Below, piece by piece: positions 17,167 to 26,800 of a stretch of 64,000 bases of DNA. This DNA is from CAWUKT01 sp963923035. GTDB lineage: Bacteria; Bacteroidota; Bacteroidia; J057; JADKCL01. Numbering within the stretch: the first letter of the stretch is position 1; each line of letters opens with the position of its first letter. Position numbers and translations under genes: made by a program. The stretch covers positions 1 through 64,000 of the forward strand of contig CAWUKT010000011.1 in NCBI GenBank assembly GCA_963923035.1, given 5' to 3'. A model generated the notes under the pieces. It saw only the letters and a program-made list of their open reading frames with translations, was not told the DNA's origin and did not search any database.

Positions 17167-18099
17167 TCAGCGCCAATTGACGGCGACGAAGCTGGTGTTC
17201 TTGCGCATGTGGTCCGGCGTTACAGCGAGGACCGATGCCTTCAATTCTTGCAGCAGCAATTCCTTGGTAAAGCTGTTGTGGACGACCAGGCTGACTTCCC
17301 GGGCCGGTTCGGGGGCCTCGAAGCGCCGCACCTGGGACGATTCCTGGCGGGGCTCATAGGCCATTTCCGGAATCAGGGTATATCCGGAGATGTTCCGGAT
17401 CATGTTCTTGAGCGTCTCGATGGAGCCGCCCTCAAAGCGGATGTTCTTGCCGGAGGGATTTTGGGCGGCCATTTGGCACAGGTTCAGAATTTGATCGCGG
17501 AAGCAGTGGCCCTGGGACATCACCCACAGGTCGTCCTCGGTCAGGTCCTGGGGGGAAACCAACTCGCGGCCCAGGAGGGGGTGCAGTGGGTGGGCGAAGA
17601 GCAGGAACGGCTCGTAAAAGAGCTTGATTTCACGAATCGACGATTCGTGCAGGGGCGTCACCAGCAGGCCAATGTCCAGGGTATCCGAGTCCAATCCTTC
17701 GATGATGGCTTCGCTTTGCAGCTCGTTGATCTCCAACCGGGTATGGGGATGGAGTTGGGAGAAATGACGGAGAAACAAGGGCAACAGGTAGGGCGACAGC
17801 GAGGGAATAACGCCCAATCGAAAGGTCCCGGCCATTTGGTTTTTGTCCTTGTTCACCATCTCCCGCAATTGATTCACCTCCCTCAGCACCCGACGCGCCT
17901 TCTGAATGACCTTTTCCCCCATTTCCGTCACGGTCAACGGCTGGGTCGTCCGGTCAAAAATTTGAACGCCCATTTGTTCCTCGAGCTTCTTCACCTGCAA
18001 AGTCAGCGTAGGTTGGGTCACGTGACAACTCGACGCCGCCCGTACGAAGTGGCGGTGCGTGTCGAGGGCGACGATGTATTGCAATTGCTGGATGGTCAT
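17167..18099 (-). CDS. oxyR: Hydrogen peroxide sensor OxyR (LysR family)
   Basis: A LysR-type regulator of 310 residues with an N-terminal winged helix (residues 1-60; ASSCHVTQPTLTLQVKKLE is the recognition region) and a periplasmic-binding-like effector domain. The block GHCFRDQILNLC places cysteines at positions 199 and 208, the same numbers as the redox pair of E. coli OxyR, so disulfide-based peroxide sensing is likely. The gene heads a minus run with the Asp-box and PagL-like genes 53 bp downstream. No katG or ahpC lies in this window. Confidence 0.93.
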   Translation of the reverse strand: MTIQQLQYIVALDTHRHFVRAASSCHVTQPTLTLQVKKLEEQMGVQIFDRTTQPLTVTEMGEKVIQKARRVLREVNQLREMVNKDKNQMAGTFRLGVIPSLSPYLLPLFLRHFSQLHPHTRLEINELQSEAIIEGLDSDTLDIGLLVTPLHESSIREIKLFYEPFLLFAHPLHPLLGRELVSPQDLTEDDLWVMSQGHCFRDQILNLCQMAAQNPSGKNIRFEGGSIETLKNMIRNISGYTLIPEMAYEPRQESSQVRRFEAPEPAREVSLVVHNSFTKELLLQELKASVLAVTPDHMRKNTSFVAVNWR

Positions 18100-18384
18100 T
18101 GACAGTGCCTATACGGTATTGATATTATTGATTTGAATAATAACAAAAGACACGCAACTTTTACTTCGAAATCTCCCCTGAATATCCAATGGAGGACAAA
18201 AATCGACATCTTCTGGTTCCACTACCCGAAAAAGGCCAAGCCCCCGCTGCCGGTTCGGACCCACTGCTGTGTGCCGAGGACCATTACCGTCGGGAAACTT
18301 CTTTCACCCACCTCCTGAATCGCCATTCGCATTCCTCTTTTTCCGGGAATCCTACCCCGGCTTTTCCATCGCGTCCCACTTCCT
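18100..18384. other. Intergenic region upstream of oxyR
   Basis: 285 bases between the GT-C transferase gene end and the oxyR start hold no supported gene. The oxyR-proximal part is AT-rich and carries two inverted repeats, TATACGGTAT-like at 18111-18120 and a 7-bp-arm dyad at 18123-18142. The rest is unremarkable; a short CCGGG/CCCGG hairpin near 18350 lacks a proper T-run for the minus-strand gene. Confidence 0.4.
18123..18142 (-). promoter_or_regulatory. Candidate OxyR operator (inverted repeat)
   Basis: TATTATT at 18123-18129 and AATAATA at 18136-18142 form a dyad with a 6-bp centre, lying 24-43 bp upstream of the oxyR start codon. LysR regulators usually bind AT-rich dyads at their own promoter, so autoregulation is plausible. 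The site does not show the spaced ATAG repeats of the enterobacterial OxyR box. Confidence 0.4.
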
Positions 18385-19806
18385 TCACTTCCGAAGCAGA
18401 TACCCTGGCCGAACCTTGTGGGGATTGAGGTCGTCCAATATCCGCTCCAACATCTCGTCATCATCAGCTTCGGTCGCCGCGTCGCGGAATTGTTGCCACA
18501 GGGATTCGGGGAGGAGAAAATAGGTGGGAGTGAGCTGGAAAATGCGTTTTTGGTCGGTGGGAGAAAGGTAAAGGCGAAAATCAGACCGTAGCAGTCCAAC
18601 GGAAATCCGCCAGAGCTTGGCGTCGTCGACCTCGTATTCGGGTTGCCAGGGCAGCACGTCGATGCCGGTTCGAAAGGTCACCATCTCGGCCATCGTCTTG
18701 TGGCCGATGATCAGCTCGGGAGCCTGGTCGGCGAGCGTCTCTTCCACCTGATCTGAGATCAGGGCAAATTGGGTGTAGTCGGGCTGGTAGGGGGTGAGGG
18801 AAAATTGCCCCTGGACCGCCCACACAAAAATACCCAGCCCAATCACCGCCAACCGCCGGGCCATCCCGCCCATCGAGTCCACCGCGCCCGCGATGACCAC
18901 GGGCACCAGCAACAGGCCCGCCAGGAAAAAGCGGTACCCCATGCCCATGGCCTCCATCCGCCAGATCGGCAGGAACAAAAATGCCAGGATGCCCATCCAA
19001 GCCCCCCAAAACCGTCGATTTTCACTCCAAATTCCCTTTTTCTGCCCCCAAAGCACGCCTCCCAACACCGTCAATCCTCCACCGATCACCAATTCCATTT
19101 TCCATATCGCATCTACCTCCATCAAGGCGATGAACGCCCGGTGGGGAATGTCTCCCAGAAATGTGACCGCCCCGTCAAACCGCTCAAAATCACTCCAATG
19201 CAGTCCCCCCTGCATCAACCCCAAGCTCAGCAGCGTCACCACGCCTAGGCCGCCGATCACCCAAACCCGCCAATTGATCCAGCGGAGGGCCGACCAGAGC
19301 GCCACCAGACCCAAGGTCAACCGGTGCGCCCATCCGGCCCCGATTCCGGCCAGCCACTGCCAACGGGAACGTCGCAGATGCAGCCAACTGAAGAGGAGCA
19401 GCAAATCAATGCCGAGGAGGTTTTTGGGGAAATTGGCGGTGAAAAAGATGAGGCTCGGACTGGCCAGGGTCCATAAAGCGGCGAGGAGGGCGGCCCCGGT
19501 GGACCGGGTCAACTGCCGGGTAAGGAGGTAGGTCAGGGAAGAAAAGGCACCGGCCAACAGCGCCGAAACGACCTGGAAACTCAGTTCGTAATCGCCGAAG
19601 ATTGCATAACTGGCCTGCAAGAGGGGATAAATGGGTGAAGCATCGGGGCTGTGCATCGCGCCTTCTTCGTGGAGGGCTTTGAGTTGGACGAGGTAAAAGT
19701 AGCCGTCCCAGCCGCTCAGGTAGGGTTCCGCTGTGAGGCGGAACAGGTGGAGGACGAGTGCCGCTCCCCCAAAGATCCAGGGCCATGCTTTCGCCAGCCG
19801 AAACAT
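18385..19806 (-). CDS. GT-C-type membrane glycosyltransferase-like protein
   Basis: A 473-residue integral membrane protein with about ten hydrophobic segments over the first 340 residues and a soluble C-terminal part. AEPYLSGWDGYFYLVQ near residues 26-41 has the acidic residue in the first extracytoplasmic loop typical of GT-C enzymes that use lipid-linked sugars (PMT/ArnT-like). The acceptor is unknown. It starts directly after the stop of the glycan-binding lipoprotein gene with no spacer, so the two probably act in one pathway. It is last in the BlaI-led run. Confidence 0.75.
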   Translation of the reverse strand: MFRLAKAWPWIFGGAALVLHLFRLTAEPYLSGWDGYFYLVQLKALHEEGAMHSPDASPIYPLLQASYAIFGDYELSFQVVSALLAGAFSSLTYLLTRQLTRSTGAALLAALWTLASPSLIFFTANFPKNLLGIDLLLLFSWLHLRRSRWQWLAGIGAGWAHRLTLGLVALWSALRWINWRVWVIGGLGVVTLLSLGLMQGGLHWSDFERFDGAVTFLGDIPHRAFIALMEVDAIWKMELVIGGGLTVLGGVLWGQKKGIWSENRRFWGAWMGILAFLFLPIWRMEAMGMGYRFFLAGLLLVPVVIAGAVDSMGGMARRLAVIGLGIFVWAVQGQFSLTPYQPDYTQFALISDQVEETLADQAPELIIGHKTMAEMVTFRTGIDVLPWQPEYEVDDAKLWRISVGLLRSDFRLYLSPTDQKRIFQLTPTYFLLPESLWQQFRDAATEADDDEMLERILDDLNPHKVRPGYLLRK

Positions 19807-21312
19807 TTAGTTCGCCGCGTCGGCGGGGACCCGGTAGTACAGATTCTCCGCCAAATTGCTACCGCTGAATCTCTCGCCGTCAATGTTGATGATCTCGGAG
19901 TAAATCCGGCTCGAATTCCGGGAGGACGATTTCTTGGTATAAATATCCGTCTTGCCGAAGACCTGGCGGAGGTTGCCAAAGACCTTGATGCGGACATTGG
20001 TTCCATTCTTGGATTCGATGGACCAGTTGCCATCGGCGATTTGCTCGGTGGAAATGCGGTCGTCGCCCTGCTGGAGGACTTCTTCGTGGTACAGCACGAA
20101 AGAGCCATTGGAACGGAGCAGCAGGCTCGTCGTCGTATAGCTGTCGCCGCCCATGGGATCCGAACGCATGGAAAAGCTACGGTCCAGCAGTTTGTTCGTC
20201 TCCAACACTGTTCCGGCGAGTTCATTTTCCAGCGTACTCTTCCGATCCGCTTCCCCTTTCGACGCAATGCCAAACCACTGCTGGCCATCCGAGAACCGCA
20301 GTTCCGACAGCAACAGGTCTTCGTACTTCGCTCCAGGATAGGCCTCCACGATCTCCAACACAAACTTCTGGCCCTCGATGGGGGCTTCCAATTTCAAGAC
20401 TTCGGGCGCTTGCTGATCCGACAGGTCGAAGGTCTGCATCTTGCCTTCCGCCCCAAAGCTCAACTTCTTCACCCGGGCATTGCTGGAGAAATGGCGGTCC
20501 GAACGCTGGTAACCGTTCCACACCTTGATTTCTTCCACCCGCACCGTCCGCTCAAAATTGAATTCGATTGTTTCCCCCACGCCCAAATCGTCTTTTCCCT
20601 CGGCCCAACCAAACTCGAGGCGGGAATCGAACAGGAAATCGCCGTTGTAAGCCTCGGGCGGACTCAGCACAGAAGACGGCTGAATCGTGCCGGGAACCAG
20701 GGTCAATGGCCGGACCTTGAGGGCCTCACCATTGGCATCCATCAGGCGGATCTCGCCGATCAGGGCCTGGGTATTTTCAGAAAAAGAGGTCAGGGTGCGG
20801 TAAAGGCCCTCGTTGTGGTCCTCAAATTCTTCGGAGCGGCCGTCTTCGTCCATGATCCGTACGAATACCGATTGGATCGGACCGGAGGCAGCCAGCTTGA
20901 GCGGTTCATTCGGACCGGTGATGCCCTTTTCTGCCCCGTCGGCGTAAATCTTGTACTGCTGGGAGGTCTGGTGGCTCGCCGGGATCAGGATTTCAATCTG
21001 GTCCACTTCCTGCGGATCCGCGAAATACAGCATCACGCCCTCATTCACCGATGCGCCCTGGGGCGTCTCCCAATAGCTGTCCGTATTGTTGTCGAGGACA
21101 TTGGCCACACCCTGGCTACCGGTATTCGTCGCGTACATCCGGTCGAGGTAGATGGCATCGTCTTCGTAGGGCAGCACCTGCGGTTTCGGGGCCTCCTCGG
21201 CGCTCCCTTCGGTGGGAGTGGCGGATGAATCGTTTCCAGCGTCGCTGGGAGCATCGCCGCACGCGGCCATCAAAATAAGGGCGAGGAAAGCGAAGAAATG
21301 GTGGAATTTCAT
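19807..21312 (-). CDS. Lipoprotein with discoidin-like (NADase-type glycan-binding) domains
   Basis: A 501-residue lipoprotein: LMAAC places the lipidated cysteine at residue 18, followed by an acidic/Ser-rich spacer. ATNTGSQGVANVLDNNTDSYWETP near 60-83 is the start of an F5/8-C (discoidin) fold. A second similar module appears near 220-330 (FLFDSRLEFGWAEG, then TIEFNFERTVRVEEIKVWNGYQ). The C-terminal 120 residues form a further beta-rich region. This matches NADase-type glycan-binding proteins, suggesting binding to surface sugars. It overlaps functionally with the GT-C gene immediately downstream. Confidence 0.75.
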   Translation of the reverse strand: MKFHHFFAFLALILMAACGDAPSDAGNDSSATPTEGSAEEAPKPQVLPYEDDAIYLDRMYATNTGSQGVANVLDNNTDSYWETPQGASVNEGVMLYFADPQEVDQIEILIPASHQTSQQYKIYADGAEKGITGPNEPLKLAASGPIQSVFVRIMDEDGRSEEFEDHNEGLYRTLTSFSENTQALIGEIRLMDANGEALKVRPLTLVPGTIQPSSVLSPPEAYNGDFLFDSRLEFGWAEGKDDLGVGETIEFNFERTVRVEEIKVWNGYQRSDRHFSSNARVKKLSFGAEGKMQTFDLSDQQAPEVLKLEAPIEGQKFVLEIVEAYPGAKYEDLLLSELRFSDGQQWFGIASKGEADRKSTLENELAGTVLETNKLLDRSFSMRSDPMGGDSYTTTSLLLRSNGSFVLYHEEVLQQGDDRISTEQIADGNWSIESKNGTNVRIKVFGNLRQVFGKTDIYTKKSSSRNSSRIYSEIINIDGERFSGSNLAENLYYRVPADAAN

Positions 21313-21333
21313 GGCAGTCAGATTTTCAGCAAT

Positions 21334-21828
21334 TTAAAAAAGGCTTTGCTGTTTTCCGTATTTAAAACTCGCTTCGTGGGCCAGCAACCATTTTTTCCGC
21401 CACAATTCCCCGGCATACCCCGTCAACTGCCCATTCGCTCCAATCACCCGATGACACGGCACAATCACGGCAATTGGATTTTGGCCATTGGCGGCCCCAA
21501 CCGCCCGAACGGCCTTTTCTTTTTTCAGCAACGACGCAATGTCGCCGTAGCTCTGTGTCTGCCCGAAGGGAATTCCCTGAAGTGCATTCCAAACCATTCG
21601 CTGGAAATCGGTCCCGGTGGGGCGCAGCGAGAGCTCGAAGTGCTGGCGTTTTCCCGAAAAATACTCCTCCAACTGCTCCTGCGCGTGGACCAGAGCAGCC
21701 GGGACTTCTTCCGATTCCCCGGGATTTTCAGACATAAACTTGACCGCAGTGATTCCCAAGTCATCGCCTTCGATCCGCAACCAATCGATGGGGGTCAAAA
21801 GAGATGTGTGGGACAATAGAATGGACAT
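21334..21828 (-). CDS. ogt: Methylated-DNA-protein-cysteine S-methyltransferase
   Basis: A suicidal DNA repair protein that takes alkyl groups from O6-methylguanine. The 164-residue length fits single-domain Ogt/MGMT. The active site PCHRV carries Cys125, FQRMVWNALQGIPFGQTQSYG near 75-95 is the DNA-binding helix-turn-helix region, and AVGAANGQNP near 109-118 precedes the active site. It sits 18 bp downstream of the M56 peptidase gene and 21 bp upstream of the lipoprotein gene, inside a regulated run. This placement hints at stress-controlled expression (inference). Confidence 0.95.
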   Translation of the reverse strand: MSILLSHTSLLTPIDWLRIEGDDLGITAVKFMSENPGESEEVPAALVHAQEQLEEYFSGKRQHFELSLRPTGTDFQRMVWNALQGIPFGQTQSYGDIASLLKKEKAVRAVGAANGQNPIAVIVPCHRVIGANGQLTGYAGELWRKKWLLAHEASFKYGKQQSLF

Positions 21829-21846
21829 GCTAAAAGCTACGAATTC

Positions 21847-22917
21847 TCACTCGCATTCGATGGCTTCGAGCGTGCATTTGTAACAAAACTCCTCCTGACC
21901 GGTCGCTTCGTTTTGCTCGTGCATGAATTCGTAAACGGCGATTTCCTGGATTTGGTGGTGGATGGCTTGCTGGGCAATGAGGTCCGAAGAAAACAGGAGT
22001 CCCAACCCGATCAGGGCCGCCGGCAACAGCGCCAAACGCGCCTTGTTCTTTTTTCCCAGGAGATATTCAATGCGCTTCTTCAAGATACTTCCCTTGAAAA
22101 AGCTACCCATTGCAAATTCAGGCCGGCTCTTGACGGTCAGGAGCAAATGGGCGTAGTGCTTCCGGCTCGGAGCATATCGCGCTCCGTAGGCATCGGCGGT
22201 GTATTCACTCAGCAATTCCAGTTCCCGCCGAAACAGGTACAGGGCCGGATTCATGAACCAAATGCCCTGGAGGGCCGCTAAAAGGAGTTTTTCCAAGGTA
22301 TTGTGCTGGCGGAGGTGGGAAAATTCGTGGCGGAGAATGGCTTGTTGCTCCGCGGGGGCAAGCGCGTCCAATTCAGGGTGCCAGAAAATATACCGGCCTC
22401 CAAAGCGCAACGCTCCCACGGGATGCGGGCCCCGCACCAGTTTGATCCGGCGACCGTCAAGGATGATGCTTTGCGTGGGAAATTGCTTGACCCGGCGTAC
22501 GAGGCGAATCATGCCAATGGCCTGCCGAAGGACGAAAAATAGACTTCCGCTGAGCAGTAGCAGGAAAATCCAAGTGGAATGGGCCAACAGCGTATCGTAA
22601 ATCCGACTGGCCTGGTACATGATGACATCGCCCGTTTGGGGATCGGCGCAGTGGCAAAATTCGTTGAGGGTCTGGCCGGCCGGGGGAATCAATCCGGTCC
22701 CGGAATGGACCATCTCGCCCAACCGGGCGGTCTCATGCGTTCCCAATTCGATTTCAAATTGGGGACTCAGCGGAATGAGCAAACTGGCCAGGATGACCAG
22801 CCAGATCATGAAGCGACGCGGTTGGGCGCCGGGATGGATCCAACGAAAGAGCAAGTAGACGCCGCCGCCAATTCCGGACAGCAGCAAGCTGGACAGGATA
22901 TAGGGCACGAAACTCAT
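21847..22917 (-). CDS. M56 (BlaR1-like) membrane metallopeptidase
   Basis: A 356-residue inner-membrane protein with helices near 5-25, 36-52, 113-130 and 292-312. The zinc motif HEFSH at 197-201 sits on the cytoplasmic side between the third and fourth helices, as in BlaR1/MecR1. No penicillin-binding sensor domain and no TonB-like tail follow: after the last helix only about 45 residues remain, ending with three cysteines. It probably cleaves the partner BlaI-like repressor on an unknown signal. Its start overlaps blaI-like stop by ATGA. Confidence 0.9.
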   Translation of the reverse strand: MSFVPYILSSLLLSGIGGGVYLLFRWIHPGAQPRRFMIWLVILASLLIPLSPQFEIELGTHETARLGEMVHSGTGLIPPAGQTLNEFCHCADPQTGDVIMYQASRIYDTLLAHSTWIFLLLLSGSLFFVLRQAIGMIRLVRRVKQFPTQSIILDGRRIKLVRGPHPVGALRFGGRYIFWHPELDALAPAEQQAILRHEFSHLRQHNTLEKLLLAALQGIWFMNPALYLFRRELELLSEYTADAYGARYAPSRKHYAHLLLTVKSRPEFAMGSFFKGSILKKRIEYLLGKKNKARLALLPAALIGLGLLFSSDLIAQQAIHHQIQEIAVYEFMHEQNEATGQEEFCYKCTLEAIECE

Positions 22918-23285
22918 TCTTCGAAATCGTCAATCATGCGGCGCAGGTCCGCGATTTCACCTTGGGAAAGGTCCTCATTGTCGACCAGGGTCGAGATCAT
23001 CGTCGAGACGGACCCGGCGAAGACATTGTCCAGCACGTTGCGCACGTGGCGCTTCTGGTAATCGGCCTGGGTGACAATGGGAAAATATTGGTACGTCCGG
23101 CCAAAGGCCTTGTGGCTGACGTATTCTTTGTCCTCCAAAATCCGCACCACCGTGGACACGGTATTGTAAGCCGGCTTCGGATCGTCGGGCCAGGCTTGGA
23201 TCAGTTCCTTGACGAAGGCCTGCTCCTTGGTCCAGAGGAGGTTCATCACTTTCAGTTCCAGGCTTGTAAGGAGTTTTGAGCTCAT
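22914..23285 (-). CDS. BlaI/MecI-family transcriptional repressor
   Basis: A 123-residue winged-helix repressor: LTSLELKVMNLLW near 6-18 and KPAYNTVSTVVRILEDKEYVSHKAFGRTYQYFP near 37-69 are the DNA-binding elements, followed by a dimerising helical tail. It heads a five-gene minus run (repressor, M56 peptidase, ogt, glycan-binding lipoprotein, GT-C protein) and is presumably inactivated by the peptidase. In beta-lactam systems such pairs control blaZ/mecA; no beta-lactamase follows here, so the regulon is different. Confidence 0.92.
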   Translation of the reverse strand: MSSKLLTSLELKVMNLLWTKEQAFVKELIQAWPDDPKPAYNTVSTVVRILEDKEYVSHKAFGRTYQYFPIVTQADYQKRHVRNVLDNVFAGSVSTMISTLVDNEDLSQGEIADLRRMIDDFEE

Positions 23286-23351
23286 TGGGAGGATCGTTGG
23301 GTAGCGGGAAAAAGATTTCCACTAAAGTCTTAGGTAAAGATAGGAGAAAAA

Positions 23352-23380
23352 TTGGAACTGGAGAATAGGTATTGAATTTG
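23352..23380 (+). promoter_or_regulatory. Possible promoter of the 148-residue gene
   Basis: TTG at 23352-23354 and TGAATTTG at 23373-23380 are 18 bp apart, one mismatch from the TAnnTTTG consensus. The predicted start near 23386 leaves a 20-nt leader before the ATG at 23406. Confidence 0.35.
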
Positions 23381-23405
23381 AAGGGAGATAAATGGAAATT
23401 TCGGA

Positions 23406-23852
23406 ATGCAAAAACCCGTGGAAATGATCTTTGCCCTGGCGCGGGGTCGGGGCTTGAGTTGGGTGAAGGCCGACGTGATCGCCTTTGGGGATCAATGGCT
23501 GGAACTGCGGCAAGGCCGCCTGATGGTGCGCCGCTTCGCGTACAGCGAGTTGCGGCGGCTGACCTATACCGACGGCGGACGGAGTACCGACATGTGGCAG
23601 GTGCTGGGGGGCGGATTGCTGGGCAAAAAAGAGGCCCGGTTCCTGATTTCGGGTCCGGAGGAAAAGGTGGAGGTGGCCCTGGAACTGGATGCGGCCTTTC
23701 GCCGCGCCGAGTTGAGGCTGCTGTTCAAGCGCCTCTACAAGTTGGGAGTTGACCTCCACGAACAGACCGCCCAAGGTGGCCCGGCCTTTCTCTTCGAGTC
23801 CGTTTTCTCCGACGAACGCACCCAGCGCATCGCTGAGCTCCAACAGTCCTGA
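23406..23852 (+). CDS. Hypothetical protein
   Basis: A 148-residue soluble protein without signal peptide or membrane helix. A strand-rich first half (VIAFGDQWLELRQGRLMVRRFAYSEL) could be a PH-like or small beta domain and is followed by a helical stretch rich in Arg and Leu. I do not recognise the family. It was chosen over the opposite-strand frame at 23322-23843 because it has a promoter-like element and a balanced composition. Its stop abuts the stop of the large convergent T9SS gene. Confidence 0.6.
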   Translation: MQKPVEMIFALARGRGLSWVKADVIAFGDQWLELRQGRLMVRRFAYSELRRLTYTDGGRSTDMWQVLGGGLLGKKEARFLISGPEEKVEVALELDAAFRRAELRLLFKRLYKLGVDLHEQTAQGGPAFLFESVFSDERTQRIAELQQS

Positions 23853-26800
23853 CTACTGCACCCGAATCGCCCGGATGGCCTGGGCCCCGTCCATTTCCAC
23901 CCGCAACCAATAGGCTCCCCGCGCCAATTCACCTACCTGCACCTCAATTTCTTTTTCATCCACTCCATTTCGCTCCCAAACCTTCCGTCCCCAGGCATCC
24001 AACAAGGTCAATTGCGCTACTCCCATTCCCCATTCCGGCAAGACAACTGAAAAACGGCCCGCATTCGGATTCGGGAACACTTCCAAGGCCTCCGAAAGCG
24101 CATTGTCCAGTCCCACCAGCATGATGGTCTCGGAAATCGACATGGTATCGCCGCAGATATTCGTCATGGTCAGGGTAACTGTATAGGTCGACGGGGACAA
24201 ATAGATATAGCTTGGATTCTGGGAATTCGACGTTCCTCCATCCCCAAATTCCCAGAAATAGCTGGTCGGGGTGCCCAAGGTCAGACTCGTAAAGTCCACC
24301 AAAGTGCCCCCCTGGATGGTATAGATGATACCCGGATTGAGCGGCGCACAGACTTCCAGCGTGTCGCAGAATTGGTCCTGTTGGCCGCAGGCATCCGTCG
24401 TCGTCAGGCATACGATATAGGTTCCGTCCATCATGAACGTATGGCTGGGATTCGCCACTGAGTCAACCGTCCCATCGCCAAAATCCCAGACCCAATTCAC
24501 CGAACCAGGCGTCTGATCCGTGAAATCAACCTGCAATCCATTCTCCAGGAACCCATAATCAGTCACCAGCGGGGCACAGGTCACGTTCACAAAATCGCAG
24601 AAGGTATCCGAAATGCAGGGGCCGTCGACGATCAAGCATACCTGGAAAGAGCCCGGTGTGGCGTATTGGTGGGTCGGATTGGCAATGGAATCCGTATTTC
24701 CATCTCCGAAGTCCCAGAAGAAGCCGATGCCGTTGTTGGTGGTGGCAGTAAAATCAACGGACAAGCCATTGGGGGTGGAAGCGAAACCGGCGCTGGTCGG
24801 AACAAACGCGAAGGTATCGATGGCCACAGTGGTCCGCGTACCGGGGCAACCCCGGGCGGTAATTTGCCAGTTGTAGAAGAAATAATAGTAGCCGCTGGTG
24901 TGGAGGCCGTTGATGGTCTGGGTGATTTCAACTACTCCGGGAACCGCGTAGGGGAACGATTTTCCGCCGTCATTGCGCCACAAGCCATTCGTCGTCGTGC
25001 CCACCGCCGTGGCCCGGTAGCCATTGCCCGGCGCAAGCGTTAGGCCAATGGGAATGGTGACTTTGTCGCCGGGATTCGTCGGATCGACTGGGACCAGGAT
25101 CGTGGTGACCAGCTGGCCCTGTCCATCTTCGATCACCAGGGCCACGTCGCCGGAATCGTCCGGGTATACATCCATCGAATCAATGGTCAATTCTTGCAGC
25201 ACATTGAAGATCATGCCGTCGGTATAGGTCGTGTAATTTGCTCCCGGCCCCGAATTGTCAGCCGGCCCGACATTGTAGGGGATATTCCCCCCCGGCTCGA
25301 CCTCGTAGGTCGTCGGGCCCGTGATCGGCGGCGTGACAAAGGTATTGCCCACGTGCAGGACGTTCGTTCCTGAGGCATCGTACCACACATAGCCCAAGCC
25401 GGGCACCGGACTCTGGACCGACAAGGTCGACGACGTATTGAAACAGACCAGGGTATCGCCCTGGATATTCGGCGCTTCGGGAACCGGATTGATGGAGCGG
25501 CTCACCGCCAGCGTATCGTCAATTTGCAGGGGATCGGAACTCAGTGCCGTATAGGCCACAATGCCAATGGTCCCGCCGAGGTAGGTATTGATGGTCGTGT
25601 TGAAGGTAACGGTATCGCGTTCGCCGCTCGCGAGGGGACCGAGTGAAATGCCGTTCAGGACGCCGGCCACGGCGCCCGAAACCGTTGCAAACACCGGCAC
25701 ATTGGCCACCGAATCTTTGCCCATGTTCTCCACCACGACCCTCACCAAGGCCGAGCTGTCCCCGCAATCACCCATTTCCGGACTCAAAATCTCCACCATC
25801 GCCACATTGGTATCCAATTCAATGTTCAGGCAGAGGTCATCGACGGTCAGTCCATCGGAGGCAGTGGTGCTGGTCGAGGGGAAATTGTCCTCCTGCCCAA
25901 TGCGGATCTGGGTGGAAGAGCTGAAGTTTTGGTTCGCGAAAAACAGAGCCGCACTCAGGTCCAGTCCCGAAATGAAGAAGTACTGGCCGTTGTTGTTGCT
26001 GCCGGTGATGTCGTTCCAGGCCAGCAATTGGACCCAATCGCAGGTGTCACACCCGCGCACCCAGATGCTGTCGCCCACGTGGACCTCGTCGCCATTGTCC
26101 ATCAGGGCCACATCCATCGTGACCTGATCGTTGTTGACATCGTAGCCGATGAGGTTGTAGGTAAAAATGAGCTCATTTTTGACCAGGGGACCCGATGAAG
26201 ACCGGTCCAAGGTAATGGCCCGCTGGCCCGAATTCGCGTAGCCGGAGCCAGCGAAGGTGCGGAGGCGACCCGCCGCGGGATTGTTGGAGGTGTAATCGAG
26301 GGCTTCCACGCCCGGCAATGCGAATCCGGCTCCGAGGAAGGCCGTATCGGGCATCGCGTCGAAATCTTCGCAGATCGGCAGGATCACCGGCAGGTTGGCC
26401 AGCTGTCGAATCACGGCGGACGCCGTATCGTTGCCGGGATTGGCATCGTTGGGCTGGCCGGTCCAGACTTCGAGGGTGTATTGGTTGACCGCGCCAAAAT
26501 TGCCGGTCGCGGTAAAGGTATAGTTCGACAGGATATTCGGGATCAGGGGACCGGGAATGGTTTCCGTGGCAATGGTCACCTGGTTGATGGCAAATGAAAT
26601 GGGCACATTGACCAGCGTATCGGAACCAAGGTTGATGACCTCCGCACTGATGGTTTCGGTGGGGGTCATGGCAGACGAGGAATTGGCGCGGCCGCCTCCG
26701 AATGGGGTCAGGATGGAGGTGACGGCGGCATCGTCGTTCGGCGGGTTGAATACGCGCACATTGTCGAGGGCCCACCACCAGGCCCAGGTGGAATCGTCGT

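Noticed and set aside
15668..17359. 563-residue plus-strand frame
   Set aside because: It is antisense to the Asp-box T9SS protein and the end of oxyR; no protein-like features.
19651..21228. 525-residue plus-strand frame
   Set aside because: It is antisense to the GT-C and lipoprotein genes, which have a lipobox and a discoidin pattern.
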